DNA of 22,568 nucleotides from JAAXKN01 sp050258415 (lineage in GTDB: Bacteria; Bacteroidota; Ignavibacteria; Ignavibacteriales; SURF-24): NCBI GenBank assembly GCA_050258415.1, contig JBLMYS010000061.1:1-22568 (forward strand), given 5' to 3'. Each line of letters opens with the position of its first letter. The stretch's first letter is position 1. Position numbers and translations under genes: made by a program. Shown one piece after another: positions 14,603-21,927 of the stretch. The notes under the pieces were generated by a model. It saw nothing but the letters and a program-made list of their open reading frames with translations, was not told the origin of the DNA and made no database searches.

Positions 14603-15799
14603 TTGAATATAACTGTTCAGAAATATGGCGGAAGCTCTGTTGCAAGCGCAGAAAAGATACTGAAGATTGCAGATAAAATTGCCCGGAAGGTTAGCTCCGG
14701 CAGCAAGGTAATTTTAGTAGTCAGTGCCATGGGCAAAAGCACAGATAACCTGATCAGACTGGCCCGTGAGGTTACTGCCATTCCCGATCCCAGGGAGCTC
14801 GATATGCTATTGACTACAGGCGAGCAGGTCTCGGCAAGCCTGGTGGCCATGGCGCTTCAGAGCAAGGGGATGAAAAGCAAATCCCTGAACGGCTTTCAGG
14901 CCGGGATCAAGACTACGGCAAGATACAATGAAGCTAAGATTGTAAGCTTTGACAAAAAGAAGATATTAAAGCTGATGGAGGAACTGGACGCTCTTGTTGT
15001 AACCGGGTTCCAGGGAATTACCGAAGAAGGAGAAATAACAACTCTGGGGCGCGGAGGCTCCGATACATCGGCCGTCGCTCTGGCAGCAGCCCTGGGGGTC
15101 GACTGCGAGATCTACAGTGACGTGGCAGGAATTTTTACAATTGACCCCAGACTGCATCCGGATGCAAGAAAAATTAAGTATATTTCGTATGACGAAATGC
15201 TCGAAATGGCAAGCCTCGGGGCAAAGGTTCTCCACAGCCGCTCTGTGGAGATTGCAAAGAAATTTAATATTAAGATTTATTGCGGATCAACTTTTTCCGA
15301 TGAGGAGGGAAGTTTTGTGGCAAACGAAAATATAATTATTGAACAGCCTGTAGTTACAGGGTGCAGCCTGATGGAAAACCAGACACAGGTTTTTATAAAA
15401 CACCTGCCGGTGGACTACTCACTGGTAAGAAGAATATTTGAGAAAGTTGCCCTTGAGGGCCTGAACGTCGATATGATTTCGATTATAAATTCTGAGGCAA
15501 ACCTGGTGGTTTCATTTACAATTGTTGAAAGCAAGAAAAAGCACCTGCAGGCAGCCTTAAGTAAAGTTCTCTCTGATCTTAAGGACTGGGACGTTGAATA
15601 CCATACGGGGAATATTAAAGTTTCTATTGTGGGTATAGGAATGCGCTCAGGAATCGGTGTGGCCTCCAGCTTTTTTAAGGCTCTTCAAAACGTGCCCATA
15701 AAACTCGTCACCACCTCAGAAATAGCCATCTCAGGCCTTATCGGCGAAGAGTATAAACAGGCTGCTGTTGATGCGCTGGTAAAGGAGTTTAAGTTATAA
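14603..15799 (+). CDS. lysC: Aspartate kinase, monofunctional
   Basis: Phosphorylates L-aspartate, the entry step to lysine, threonine, methionine and diaminopimelate. It has 398 residues. The kinase domain carries K-Y-G-G-S-S at 7-12, T-T-G-E at 71-74 and G-R-G-G-S-D-T-S at 149-156. Two C-terminal ACT domains (about 262-330 and 338-398) indicate allosteric control by an end-product amino acid; location in a diaminopimelate operon makes lysine the likely effector. The start is a TTG with AAGGA about seven bases upstream, and the Met-Asn-Ile-Thr-Val-Gln-Lys-Tyr-Gly order fits family N-termini. No homoserine dehydrogenase domain is fused. Confidence 0.95.
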   Translation: MNITVQKYGGSSVASAEKILKIADKIARKVSSGSKVILVVSAMGKSTDNLIRLAREVTAIPDPRELDMLLTTGEQVSASLVAMALQSKGMKSKSLNGFQAGIKTTARYNEAKIVSFDKKKILKLMEELDALVVTGFQGITEEGEITTLGRGGSDTSAVALAAALGVDCEIYSDVAGIFTIDPRLHPDARKIKYISYDEMLEMASLGAKVLHSRSVEIAKKFNIKIYCGSTFSDEEGSFVANENIIIEQPVVTGCSLMENQTQVFIKHLPVDYSLVRRIFEKVALEGLNVDMISIINSEANLVVSFTIVESKKKHLQAALSKVLSDLKDWDVEYHTGNIKVSIVGIGMRSGIGVASSFFKALQNVPIKLVTTSEIAISGLIGEEYKQAAVDALVKEFKL

Positions 15800-15843
15800 C
15801 CTGGCCTCTGTAACCTTAGAGGATAAATATTGAAGGATAAAAA

Positions 15844-16938
15844 ATGTTAACGCCAATTGAAATGCGTCACACCCTGCACGAGAAACCGGAATTGATGTTC
15901 AGGGAGTTTGAGACGACAAAGATTCTAAAGAGTAACCTTCAGGAACTCGATAATATTGTCATACATCAGCCGCTTGAAACGGGACTTGTTGTTGAGTACA
16001 CGGTAAATGATGGAGATTACCTTTTATTCAGGGCTGACATAGACGCTCTTCCAATCAGGGAAGATACCGGTGTGGAATTTCAGTCAAGAAACAATTTCAT
16101 GCATGCCTGCGGCCACGATGTGCATTCTTCCATTCTCTACGGCTTTATAAGGCATGTTGCTGATGTTAGACCCAAAAGGAACATGATCTTTCTTTTTCAG
16201 CCGGGGGAAGAAGGAGGCGGCGGGGCAAAGAAAGTTATTGATTCGGGCATTCTGAGCAGGTTTAATATCAGCAAGGCTTTTGCTCTTCATGTAACCGATG
16301 AGTACTCTTTGGGAACAATAGCCTCCACTTCAGGCGTTCTCTTTGCATCGGCCTATGAACTTGACATAATTATTCACGGCAAAAGCGCTCACGTGGCATT
16401 CCCCGAAAACGGGATAAATTCCTTTGACGCCCTCAGGATGTTCCTCGATGAAATTCAGAGTGAGCTCAGGCGTTCGGACGAGAAGGTAATCTTCGGCTAC
16501 GGAAGAGTTGAGTCCGGTACGGCAAGGAACATAATCCCCTCTTTCACCAGGGCCGAGTGCACCATAAGGGCACTTGACAGCAGGAAAAATGAGGAGTTTT
16601 TCAGGAAAATTATCTCAACTCTTGAAGAGGTTAAAAAGAAAACAGGCGTAACCTATTCAATTGACGAGGGGTCACTCTACAGCGAAGTTATTGTAGACAG
16701 AGAGCTTTTCAATAAACTTTCTGAAAAGCTTTCAAAAAAACATAAATTTATTGATTGCGGATATAAAATGACGGGAGAGGATTTTGGTTTCTTTTCGCAC
16801 CTCTACCCTTCCTTTATGTTCTGGCTCGGGACATACAGGGATACTAAGTACGGGCTTCATACCCCCAGGTTTCTGCCCGATGATTCTGTAATCGAAACCG
16901 GAATTGAAATTCTAAAAGACATATTAAAAGAGGTTTAA
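15844..16938 (+). CDS. M20D amidohydrolase, probable N-acetyldiaminopimelate deacetylase
   Basis: A 364-residue metal-dependent amidohydrolase of the M20D family. Likely metal ligands are Cys89 and His91 in H-A-C-G-H-D, Glu123 in P-G-E-E-G, His149 and His339. The order of segments, including G-T-I-A-x-x-x-G-V-L-F-A at 157-168, resembles B. subtilis YkuR, the N-acetyl-LL-diaminopimelate deacetylase. Position between lysC and asd in an operon that also holds dapH supports this over a generic hippurate or indole-acetyl-amino-acid hydrolase. AAGGAT lies seven bases before the ATG. asd follows after one base. The specific substrate is inferred from context and resemblance. Confidence 0.88.
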   Translation: MLTPIEMRHTLHEKPELMFREFETTKILKSNLQELDNIVIHQPLETGLVVEYTVNDGDYLLFRADIDALPIREDTGVEFQSRNNFMHACGHDVHSSILYGFIRHVADVRPKRNMIFLFQPGEEGGGGAKKVIDSGILSRFNISKAFALHVTDEYSLGTIASTSGVLFASAYELDIIIHGKSAHVAFPENGINSFDALRMFLDEIQSELRRSDEKVIFGYGRVESGTARNIIPSFTRAECTIRALDSRKNEEFFRKIISTLEEVKKKTGVTYSIDEGSLYSEVIVDRELFNKLSEKLSKKHKFIDCGYKMTGEDFGFFSHLYPSFMFWLGTYRDTKYGLHTPRFLPDDSVIETGIEILKDILKEV

Positions 16939-16939
16939 G

Positions 16940-17989
16940 TTGGTAAAAAAAGATAAAATTAATGTTGGTGTTCTTGGTGCTACGGGCAGCGTGGGACAAA
17001 AATTCATTCAGCTGCTGGAAAATCATCCTTATTTCAACCTTGTGGAAGTTGCCGCTTCCGACCGCTCGGCGGGGAAAAAATACAAGGACGCGGTAAACTG
17101 GATACTCCCGAGCCCGATACCCGAGGGCGTTGCGGAGCTTGAAGTTAAAAAGTGTGAGCCGGGGCTGGAAAGCCGCGTGCTTTTCTCGGCTCTGGACTCG
17201 TCGGTTGCAGGGCATATTGAAAGCGATCTGGCCCAAAAGGGCTACATTATAGTTTCTAATTCAAAAAATCACCGCATGGACAGTGACGTTCCGCTTCTTA
17301 TACCGGAAGTCAACCCGGGCCATCTGGAGCTCATAAAGTGCCAGAAGTACGGAAATGGTGCGATTGTAACAAACCCCAACTGCTCAACAATCGGCATGGT
17401 TATAGCATTAAAACCCCTGCTGGATAACTTCGGGCTTGAGGCTGTAAATGTAGTTACAATGCAGGCGCTCTCAGGAGCCGGATACCCCGGAGTATCAAGC
17501 CTCGACAGCCTGGATAATGTAATCCCCTTTATCAGTGGTGAAGAGGCAAAACTGGAATCAGAGCCGTTAAAGATCCTCGGAGGCTTAAATAACAGTTCCG
17601 TTAAGGACCTGGATATAAAAATAAGCGCTCAGACAAACCGCGTTGCCGTTCTGGACGGGCACATTGAAACCGTACAGGTAAACCTGAAGAAGAAAGTTTC
17701 AGCCGAAGAAATTATTGAATGCTGGAAAACTTTCCGCAGCGAGCCCCAGGAGCTGGAGCTTCCGCTGGCACCCGTAAACCCGATCTATTACTTTACAGAG
17801 GACAAATACCCGCAGCCGCGCCTGCACAGGAATATAGATAAAGGAATGGCTGTTTCCATAGGCCGACTCAGGAAGTGCAGCCTCTTCGATTACAAGTTCG
17901 TGCTTCTTTCTCACAACACCGTGCGCGGTGCCGCAGGAGGTGCAATACTCTGCGCAGAACTGATGATGGCAAAAGGCTATCTGAAATAA
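16940..17989 (+). CDS. asd: Aspartate-semialdehyde dehydrogenase, archaeal/fungal type
   Basis: NADPH-dependent reduction of aspartyl phosphate to aspartate-4-semialdehyde, the substrate of DapA. It has 349 residues. The NADP motif G-A-T-G-S-V-G is at 13-19, the catalytic cysteine is Cys148 in N-P-N-C-S-T, the catalytic His is His241, and N-T-V-R-G-A-A-G-G lies near the C-terminus. The S-G-A-G-Y-P-G-V and D-N-V-I-P-F-I segments are typical of the archaeal/fungal branch rather than the E. coli-type enzyme. The start is a TTG with AGAGG seven bases upstream, inside the preceding gene, one base after its TAA. It is the last gene of the operon, and a hairpin terminator follows 18 bases after the stop. 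Confidence 0.94.
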   Translation: MVKKDKINVGVLGATGSVGQKFIQLLENHPYFNLVEVAASDRSAGKKYKDAVNWILPSPIPEGVAELEVKKCEPGLESRVLFSALDSSVAGHIESDLAQKGYIIVSNSKNHRMDSDVPLLIPEVNPGHLELIKCQKYGNGAIVTNPNCSTIGMVIALKPLLDNFGLEAVNVVTMQALSGAGYPGVSSLDSLDNVIPFISGEEAKLESEPLKILGGLNNSSVKDLDIKISAQTNRVAVLDGHIETVQVNLKKKVSAEEIIECWKTFRSEPQELELPLAPVNPIYYFTEDKYPQPRLHRNIDKGMAVSIGRLRKCSLFDYKFVLLSHNTVRGAAGGAILCAELMMAKGYLK

Positions 17990-18007
17990 CAACCTTTCTA
18001 AATTAGT

Positions 18008-18068
18008 AAAGGCCGGAAAAGGGAAAGCTCTTAACACAGGACTTTTTTCTTTGCCGGCCTTTCCTTTT
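18008..18068 (+). terminator. Terminator of the dap/lysC/asd operon
   Basis: A 14-bp inverted repeat with one mismatch: left arm AAAGGCCGGAAAAG at 18008-18021, right arm CTTTGCCGGCCTTT at 18049-18062. A 27-base interior separates the arms and a T-rich tail follows. It begins 18 bases after the asd stop. The rest of the 17990-18237 spacer is AT-rich and shows nothing else I can support. Confidence 0.7.
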
Positions 18069-18237
18069 ACTCCTTTCCCATGTAACATTTTTGAATACCC
18101 GACATTAAATCCTGTTTTGTAGCCCAAATTACTCAATCTACTTGTTTTTAAATAATTATTATTATAACTTTTAGCAAAACTACGGACAGGGTCCGGGAGG
18201 TTCCTGTTTTACGTAGCTTAAAAAACGAGGGATCACC

Positions 18238-20991
18238 ATGGAGCAGAATAGTAAAAAACTCTCCTTGCTTTCTTTGTCCATTTTTCTGACTTTATGCATT
18301 TTTGTAACGGACGTACTGCTTCCCTACTCCGTTGGAGTGCTTTATATATTTCCACTGCTAATGATCTTCTGGAAATATCCCAGGTCTTATACTCACTCGC
18401 TTGCCAGTGTAACTACAGCACTTATAATAATAGACGTATACACCTGCTCCGAGTACAAATACGAAGCAACTCTCGTAAGCCGCTGGATAGAAATTTTACT
18501 TATATGGCTCATTGTTCTCTACCTCGTCTACAGCAGAAAAAATGAAACCTCCTTACGGGAAACCAACCTTCTTCTTCAGACCATATCCGATAACACAAAC
18601 CTTTTGTTCATTTATCTTAAAAATGACTTTACTATAATAAAGGTAAACAAAGCCTTTGCCGGGATATTTTCCACTGAGGCCGCGGCATTCACCGGAAAAA
18701 ATTATTTTGATTTTGTAAAATGCGAAGAGGACAGAAAGCTTTTCAATGAGGTAATAAAAGCCAAAAAGCCCCTCTATATACATGAACGCCCATTGTACGC
18801 TCCGGGGCTGACCAGGAAAGATTCCAATTTCTGGAACTGGGATCTTGTTCCCCTCTTCGACCACAGGGGAAAAGTAAGCGGAATAATTGTCTGCCTGCTT
18901 AACGTATCCGAACAGATCCGTTCACAGTCGGAACTCAGGCAATCCAACAGGATACTTAAAAGCGTGTTTTCAAGCCTTAATGAAGCTGTGCTTCTTATAG
19001 ATCCCGCGACGCAGAAAATAATCGACTGCAATAAGGCAGCTGAAAAGATTTTGGGTTATGAAAAGCACGAGCTTGAAGGACAGGACATGAGGCTCCTTCA
19101 GGTAAATGAGGAGATGCATAACCGCTTTACTGATGAATCCAGCGAGGCTCTTAAAACAAAAGGCTTTTATGAAACCGTATTTCACCTGAGGAGGAAAAAC
19201 AGGGAGATCTTTATCTCCGAGCATTACGTTAACCCGATTTATGATGAAAATGGGAAGCTGAATCTGATAGTAAGCGTCGTACGCGATATTACGGAAAGAA
19301 AAAAAGCCGAGAATCAGATCTACAACCAGAAATACCGCGCAGAGGCCCTGGCGGGTATTTCGCAGAAACTCAACGAAGTTACGCTCGATTATCAGGCAGT
19401 GCTTGACGTTGCAGTAAGATATACAGCGGAACTCATTGGTGATGCGGCAATCATCCGGCTCACATCTGAAGATAACAACTGGATTACACCCGCCGCATTC
19501 TATCATTCCGACTATGAGAAGGTGAGATTACTGCACGACATATTTGAAACGGAAACTCAGGCCGTAAACGAGGGATTTGCCGGCTACGTAATTAAAACTG
19601 GCAAGCCCGTGCTTATTGCAAACGTTACAAAAGAAAAACTCATCGCAGCCCGTGATAAAGAATATTTCCCGTATTCAGAAGACTACAGGACTTTCAGCTT
19701 CTTAATGGTTCCCTTAAGGGTTGAAAATAAGCTTATTGGAACGATGGATATTTCACGGGATGAACCGGGACACCCATATACTCTCGAAGACCAGTTCTTC
19801 CTGCAGAACATTGCCGACAGAATTGCCCTGGCTATTTTCAACGCACAGCTCTACAGCAATAACCTGCACGAGATCTCTGTGCGCAAGCAGACTGAAATAA
19901 CTCTCAGACAAAAAGAGGAGCTGCTGGCCGAAGCACAGAGACTCACTCACCTCGGAAGTTATCAGTATTATATATCGGAGAACAAACTGAATTTCTCAGA
20001 TGAACTCTTCAGGATCTTTGGCCTCGAGCCTTCGGGCGAAAGTCCAACGCTTGAAGAAATCATCAGCCGGGTGCAAAGAGAAGACCTGGAGCTCTTCAGC
20101 AAAACACTTAAGCTCCCCATGGACGGAAAGAATTCCTATGAGGCAGAGTACCGCCTGCAGCTGCCGGACGGGACACAAAAGTATGTTCTCTCCAAAAGCA
20201 AACCTGTAATAAATGAAGCCGGCCGCCTGGAAGAAGTCTTAGGGGCAGTGCTTGATATTACTGAAAGGAAAAAATCCGAAGAGGAATTAAAACAGACTTT
20301 AACTGAACTTGAGCGATCGAACAAGGACCTGGAGCAGTTTGCCTATGTTGCAAGCCACGATCTGCAGGAGCCTCTCAGGATGGTTTCAAACTTCACGCAG
20401 CTCTTTGCAAGGCGCTACCGCAACAGGCTCGATTCCAACGCAGATGAGTTTATTGAATTTATTGTTGAAGGCGCAATGCGGATGCAGCACCTGATAAGAG
20501 ACCTCCTGCTTTATTCAAGGCTTTCAGCCAGGACAAAAAACTTTGAGCCGGTTGATTTTAAGGCTGTTATGGAAAAGGTCCTCTCAAACCTGAAACTCTT
20601 TATTGAAGAAAGCCAGGCAACTGTGAACTTCGGTCAAATGCCCGTAATAGCAGCCGACCCGATGCAGATTGAGCAGCTATTCTCCAACCTGATCATAAAC
20701 GCAATTAAATTCCACAACCACGAAAAGCCTGTAGTTAAAGTCAACTGCTCGTTCCAGAATAAGGACTGGGTGTTTTCAGTGCAGGATAACGGTATCGGCA
20801 TTGAGCCCGATTACCATGAAAGAATATTTGTCATATTCCAGCGCCTGCACGAGCGCAGTGAATATCCGGGCACAGGCATCGGCCTTGCAATCTGCAAGAA
20901 AGTTGTAGAGTATCACGGGGGCCGTATATGGGTGGATTCCGAACAGGGAAAAGGCTCCACGTTCTATTTTTCAATTCCTGAACGCAATTAG
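18238..20991 (+). CDS. Membrane-bound hybrid-sensor histidine kinase (PAS-PAS-GAF-PAS-HisKA-HATPase)
   Basis: A 917-residue sensor kinase. Four hydrophobic segments at about 9-28, 31-46, 53-70 and 82-100 form an N-terminal membrane domain with almost no periplasmic loop, suggesting sensing in the membrane or cytosol. Next come PAS at about 108-228 and 235-355 (the latter ending D-I-T-E-R-K-K), GAF at about 370-540, and a third PAS at about 565-680. The HisKA domain has phosphoacceptor His707 in V-A-S-H-D-L-Q-E-P-L, and the HATPase runs about 800-915 with an N-box at 817-826, D-N-G-I-G-I-E and G-T-G-I-G-L-A. The kinase resembles bacteriophytochrome-type HWE-unrelated families with the HDLQEPL box. 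No receiver domain is fused and no response regulator is adjacent, so its partner is elsewhere. GAGG lies eight bases before the ATG. Confidence 0.92.
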   Translation: MEQNSKKLSLLSLSIFLTLCIFVTDVLLPYSVGVLYIFPLLMIFWKYPRSYTHSLASVTTALIIIDVYTCSEYKYEATLVSRWIEILLIWLIVLYLVYSRKNETSLRETNLLLQTISDNTNLLFIYLKNDFTIIKVNKAFAGIFSTEAAAFTGKNYFDFVKCEEDRKLFNEVIKAKKPLYIHERPLYAPGLTRKDSNFWNWDLVPLFDHRGKVSGIIVCLLNVSEQIRSQSELRQSNRILKSVFSSLNEAVLLIDPATQKIIDCNKAAEKILGYEKHELEGQDMRLLQVNEEMHNRFTDESSEALKTKGFYETVFHLRRKNREIFISEHYVNPIYDENGKLNLIVSVVRDITERKKAENQIYNQKYRAEALAGISQKLNEVTLDYQAVLDVAVRYTAELIGDAAIIRLTSEDNNWITPAAFYHSDYEKVRLLHDIFETETQAVNEGFAGYVIKTGKPVLIANVTKEKLIAARDKEYFPYSEDYRTFSFLMVPLRVENKLIGTMDISRDEPGHPYTLEDQFFLQNIADRIALAIFNAQLYSNNLHEISVRKQTEITLRQKEELLAEAQRLTHLGSYQYYISENKLNFSDELFRIFGLEPSGESPTLEEIISRVQREDLELFSKTLKLPMDGKNSYEAEYRLQLPDGTQKYVLSKSKPVINEAGRLEEVLGAVLDITERKKSEEELKQTLTELERSNKDLEQFAYVASHDLQEPLRMVSNFTQLFARRYRNRLDSNADEFIEFIVEGAMRMQHLIRDLLLYSRLSARTKNFEPVDFKAVMEKVLSNLKLFIEESQATVNFGQMPVIAADPMQIEQLFSNLIINAIKFHNHEKPVVKVNCSFQNKDWVFSVQDNGIGIEPDYHERIFVIFQRLHERSEYPGTGIGLAICKKVVEYHGGRIWVDSEQGKGSTFYFSIPERN

Positions 20992-21005
20992 ATAGGCCTG
21001 ATTCA

Positions 21006-21023
21006 CCCGGCCTAATGGCCGGG
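21006..21023 (+). terminator. GC-rich hairpin after the histidine kinase gene
   Basis: A perfect 7-bp inverted repeat (CCCGGCC, loop TAAT, GGCCGGG) starts 15 bases after the kinase stop and is flanked by two copies of GGCCTGAT. No T-run follows immediately, so it may be a weak or factor-assisted terminator. Confidence 0.45.
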
Positions 21024-21434
21024 CCTGATCAGAATCTGCAGACAACTCTTCCAAATAAAAGCAATCTCCATCATCACAATTCCTTGTAAAATCATCCATT
21101 GCCCCTTCTTTAAAAAGAACTTTTTTCATACCATTTTTTTTGCTATTTGATTTGCGTATATGAAATTTAGTTATATATTATAATTAGATACCAATGTGAA
21201 CGACCAGAGACAGAAAAACTTCTTTATCAAGCCCAGGATTGAATGAGCACACACTGAAGAAAATTATTGAAAGAGCAATACGCCTTTAAGAAGGTTATAA
21301 TTTTCTTACACCATTAATGTTTTTTACGCCAGCAGATTTATTATTACATAATACTATTTTGTTTTCAGAGGGCATATTTTTTTTGCTAATATTTTTCAAT
21401 CAATTAGCTAGGGATAAAGAAATATCATTTGGGA

Positions 21435-21440
21435 GGGAGG
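21435..21440 (+). promoter_or_regulatory. Strong ribosome binding site deciding the start of the small membrane protein
   Basis: GGGAGG, within a longer purine run, ends six bases before the ATG at 21447. This rules out the in-frame TTG at 21429, which would place the site inside the gene. Confidence 0.6.
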
Positions 21441-21446
21441 TTACCT

Positions 21447-21722
21447 ATGGAACTGTTTTGGCTGTTTCTGGTATGGATATTTTTATTGTACTTTATCCGA
21501 ATACACATGGAGTTGTATTCCTATAGAAAGTATTTTAGCCAGCATAACGATATTTATGTTCCTTCGTACAATGAACTGGCTAAGACGGATCACTGGAGTA
21601 TACGCACAGTCCAGTACGTATTCGCCCAGTTTAGAAGAACTAATAAGAACGTGAAAGAGCACCTGTCCACAACGGAAAGTTTGGCTCCTGTATATAAGAA
21701 AAAGTTGCTTCCAATGTCCTAA
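21447..21722 (+). CDS. Small single-span membrane protein, function unknown
   Basis: A 91-residue protein with one very hydrophobic N-terminal segment (about residues 2-18, rich in Leu, Phe and Trp), then a Tyr- and Arg-rich region and a basic cytosolic tail of about 65 residues. It looks like a membrane-anchored small protein; no known family is recognised. A strong GGGAGG site six bases upstream and a long terminator hairpin seven bases downstream frame it as an independent gene. It lies between the histidine kinase and cas6 genes on the same strand, but the terminator argues against co-transcription with cas6. A link to the CRISPR locus cannot be shown from sequence. Confidence 0.6.
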   Translation: MELFWLFLVWIFLLYFIRIHMELYSYRKYFSQHNDIYVPSYNELAKTDHWSIRTVQYVFAQFRRTNKNVKEHLSTTESLAPVYKKKLLPMS

Positions 21723-21728
21723 AACTAG

Positions 21729-21792
21729 AGGCAAAGAAGATATTGAACAGTTTTACTAAACCCGTTTTTCTGTTTAATTTTCTTCTTTGCCT
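21729..21792 (+). terminator. Long terminator hairpin between the small protein gene and cas6
   Basis: A perfect 12-bp inverted repeat (AGGCAAAGAAGA at 21729-21740, TCTTCTTTGCCT at 21781-21792) is extended inward by a further GAACAG/CTGTTT pairing. A T-rich tail follows. The stem is AT-richer than most terminators but long. Confidence 0.7.
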
Positions 21793-21857
21793 TTATTCTT
21801 ACTTTTGCTTGTTTGGGCTTAATGCCCCTTGATAAAAATTTTATATGGGTTGATAAT

Positions 21858-21899
21858 AATTGTAAAATATTTTAGCTTGATATTTTAGTTATTACAATT
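21858..21899. repeat. Inverted and direct repeats upstream of cas6
   Basis: An 8-bp inverted repeat (AATTGTAA at 21858-21865, TTACAATT at 21892-21899) encloses two perfect direct copies of ATATTTTAG at 21867-21875 and 21880-21888, 13 bases apart. The block ends 28 bases before the cas6 ATG, in the position of a promoter or operator. Confidence 0.5.
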
Positions 21900-21927
21900 C
21901 TGTTTATTCTGCTAAAATGAGAGGGTT

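Larger units (their letters stand above)
20992..21446. other. AT-rich intergenic stretch, no gene supported
   Basis: These 455 bases between the kinase and a small membrane protein gene hold one clear hairpin just after the kinase and otherwise no reading frame with a ribosome binding site. TTGCGT (21152-21157) and TATATT (21174-21179), 16 bases apart, could be a promoter for the small protein gene. If so, its leader would be about 260 nt, long enough for a structured RNA, but I see no fold to support one. Confidence 0.5.

Noticed and set aside
15804..15823. Small inverted repeat in the lysC-deacetylase gap
   Set aside because: Only a 5-bp stem. The gap is short and the genes are clearly in one operon, so a terminator or attenuator is not supported.
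18184..18205. ACAGG...CCTGT inverted repeat before the histidine kinase gene
   Set aside because: A 5-bp stem with a large interior, not enough to call an operator or RNA switch.
21317..21526. A 69-residue open frame overlapping the small membrane protein gene
   Set aside because: No ribosome binding site, and it overlaps a better-supported frame. Its hydrophobic look comes from AT-rich DNA.
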